Below are positions 63,289 through 64,000 of a stretch of DNA of 64,000 nucleotides, piece after piece. The position numbers and the translations under genes were made by a program. The stretch covers positions 26,256 through 90,255 of the forward strand of contig NZ_JACDTY010000023.1 of NCBI RefSeq assembly GCF_013520985.1, written 5' to 3'. Source of the DNA: Mesorhizobium neociceri. GTDB taxonomy: Bacteria > Pseudomonadota > Alphaproteobacteria > Rhizobiales > Rhizobiaceae. The notes under the pieces are model-generated. The model made no database searches. It saw only the letters and a list, made by a program, of their open reading frames with translations, and was not told the origin of the DNA. Numbering within the stretch: the first letter of the stretch is position 1; the number at the start of each line of letters is the position of its first letter.

Positions 63289-63385
63289 GTTGGAAGGTTC
63301 CTCCGCTCCGAGCGGAGTAACTTGCCGCCAAGGCAAAAGCTCCATGGCGTAGAAAATATCCTATACGGGGGAGGTGGTCAGGAGA

Positions 63386-63595
63386 TTATCTCTCGAATAG
63401 ATTGGTGCGCCGGCTAATGGTTTGACCCGCCGCCAATGGCCATTCGAAACCGAAGGCCACGATAAAGAAGCCGGCAATCCGTTGCTGCCAAACCCTCGCG
63501 CGCGGCCGCGTCATAATCCAGGAACCGATGCTGCCAGCAGCCGCGGCGTAACTTCCCAACACCAACACGCCCGTCAATCTCTGGGTCGCCCCCAA
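63386..63595 (-). pseudogene. Possible LysE-type exporter fragment
   Basis: The minus frame contains SIGSWIMTRPRARVWQQRIA then GFFIVAFGFEWPLAAG, which resembles the last helix region of LysE/RhtB exporters. No upstream part of such a protein is found. Similarity is weak and judged by eye. Confidence 0.3.
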
Positions 63596-63868
63596 ACAAT
63601 AATAGTTGCAGTGTTACAGAGCTTCCGTGCGGGTCCACAAACTGGGGCAGGAACGCAAGGTTTGATGGGCGTATGTGTATTGCTGGTGGCGTGCCTTCTG
63701 CTTTTCAACGTTATGACGAAGGATCACCCAAATCGATAGCCGGAACTGGGCCGTTGGTCATTCCACCTTGTCACGCAGGGGCATCGGGCCTTCGCCGGAA
63801 CTTCCTCACCAAATGGACCGTCTCAGCGTCGACCGTCGCGCGGCCGAGCGCCTGTACCGTTACCCGGC
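63596..63868. other. Intergenic stretch, nothing recognised
   Basis: About 270 bp between the fragment and the partial gene at the right edge. No supported feature. Confidence 0.45.
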
Positions 63869-64000
63869 CTAGTCTAGATCGTCGTCAACGTGCACGACCT
63901 CACCCTCGAATCTCATCTTGTCCCCTGGCTTGGCCTCGGCGTCGATGATCGAATAGGGGAAATTGGCGGTGGGGATATGGAGCGCCACGCGCTCCTCGAT
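63869..64000 (-). CDS. C-terminus of a gene running off the right edge
   Basis: An open minus frame enters from base 64000 and ends at a TAG (63869-63871). The last 43 residues read ERVALHIPTANFPYSIIDAE, AKPGDKMRFEGEVVHVDD and an acidic end. The GDKMRFEGEVVHV stretch looks like an OB-fold or TOBE-like strand pair. The protein cannot be named from this piece. Confidence 0.5.
   Translation of the reverse strand: MEERVALHIPTANFPYSIIDAEAKPGDKMRFEGEVVHVDDDLD

Noticed and set aside
62458..63417. 319-codon plus-strand open frame
   Set aside because: Antisense to the Nramp-family gene, which has a clear membrane-protein sequence.

Overview
The window looks like part of a large repABC-type plasmid (megaplasmid) of an alphaproteobacterium of the order Hyphomicrobiales; a Mesorhizobium-like or Rhizobium-like host is the best guess. 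The reasons are an overlapping repA-repB-repC replicon with its antisense RNA and parS-type palindromes, the DUF1403-ScpB pair common on rhizobial plasmids, general-stress promoters of EcfG type (GGAAC-N16-NGTT), and many small rhizobial-type stress proteins. Neither the host nor the plasmid name can be fixed from sequence alone.

Layout. 1-3014: a giant minus-strand sensor with tandem PAS domains that runs off the left edge. 3100-10060: a detoxification and hydrolase island (DUF1127, TSUP exporter, alpha/beta hydrolase, epoxide hydrolase, SDR, OsmC, second hydrolase, decayed DoxX). Four copies of one ~36-bp motif sit in front of four of its transcription units. 10430-20540: secreted conjugation-associated proteins, a double-HTH regulator, a response regulator / FkbM methyltransferase / sulfite-oxidase-like protein / histidine kinase operon, and a virB1-virB2-virB3-virB4 start that breaks off inside virB4. 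20800-25130: cspA, then repC, the counter-transcribed RNA, repB and repA. 25130-32760: plasmid-maintenance and junction zone with two parS sites, a decayed and an intact copy of one tyrosine recombinase flanking a RES/Xre toxin-antitoxin pair, an antitoxin/PIN pair, a 31-bp near-continuous palindrome, DUF1403-ScpB and a nuclease-domain remnant.

32950-46100: a periplasmic paoABC-type molybdenum aldehyde oxidoreductase operon, a Crp/Fnr regulator, and a glycan cluster (GH1-like protein, UDP-galactopyranose mutase, two glycosyltransferases, an amidohydrolase and a methyltransferase). 46100-64000: a stress island with DUF3606 and DUF6894-type small proteins, exonuclease III, a FAD/Rieske oxidoreductase, a DUF892 ferritin-like protein, a large-subunit catalase operon, an IS66-family element with a clean 8-bp target duplication, an operon of DUF3618 and holin-X membrane proteins headed by a 24-residue peptide, an Nramp-family transporter, and a gene running off the right edge.

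How the parts fit. The right half reads as a stress-survival cargo: GGAAC-N16-NGTT elements lie 18-33 nt ahead of the paoABC operon, the amidohydrolase-glycosyltransferase pair, the catalase operon and the 24-residue-peptide operon. The left half has its own, different shared motif. The conjugation apparatus is clearly decayed. Several genes carry single-site frameshifts, two of them at a run of five Gs, so some may be assembly or sequencing errors rather than true mutations.
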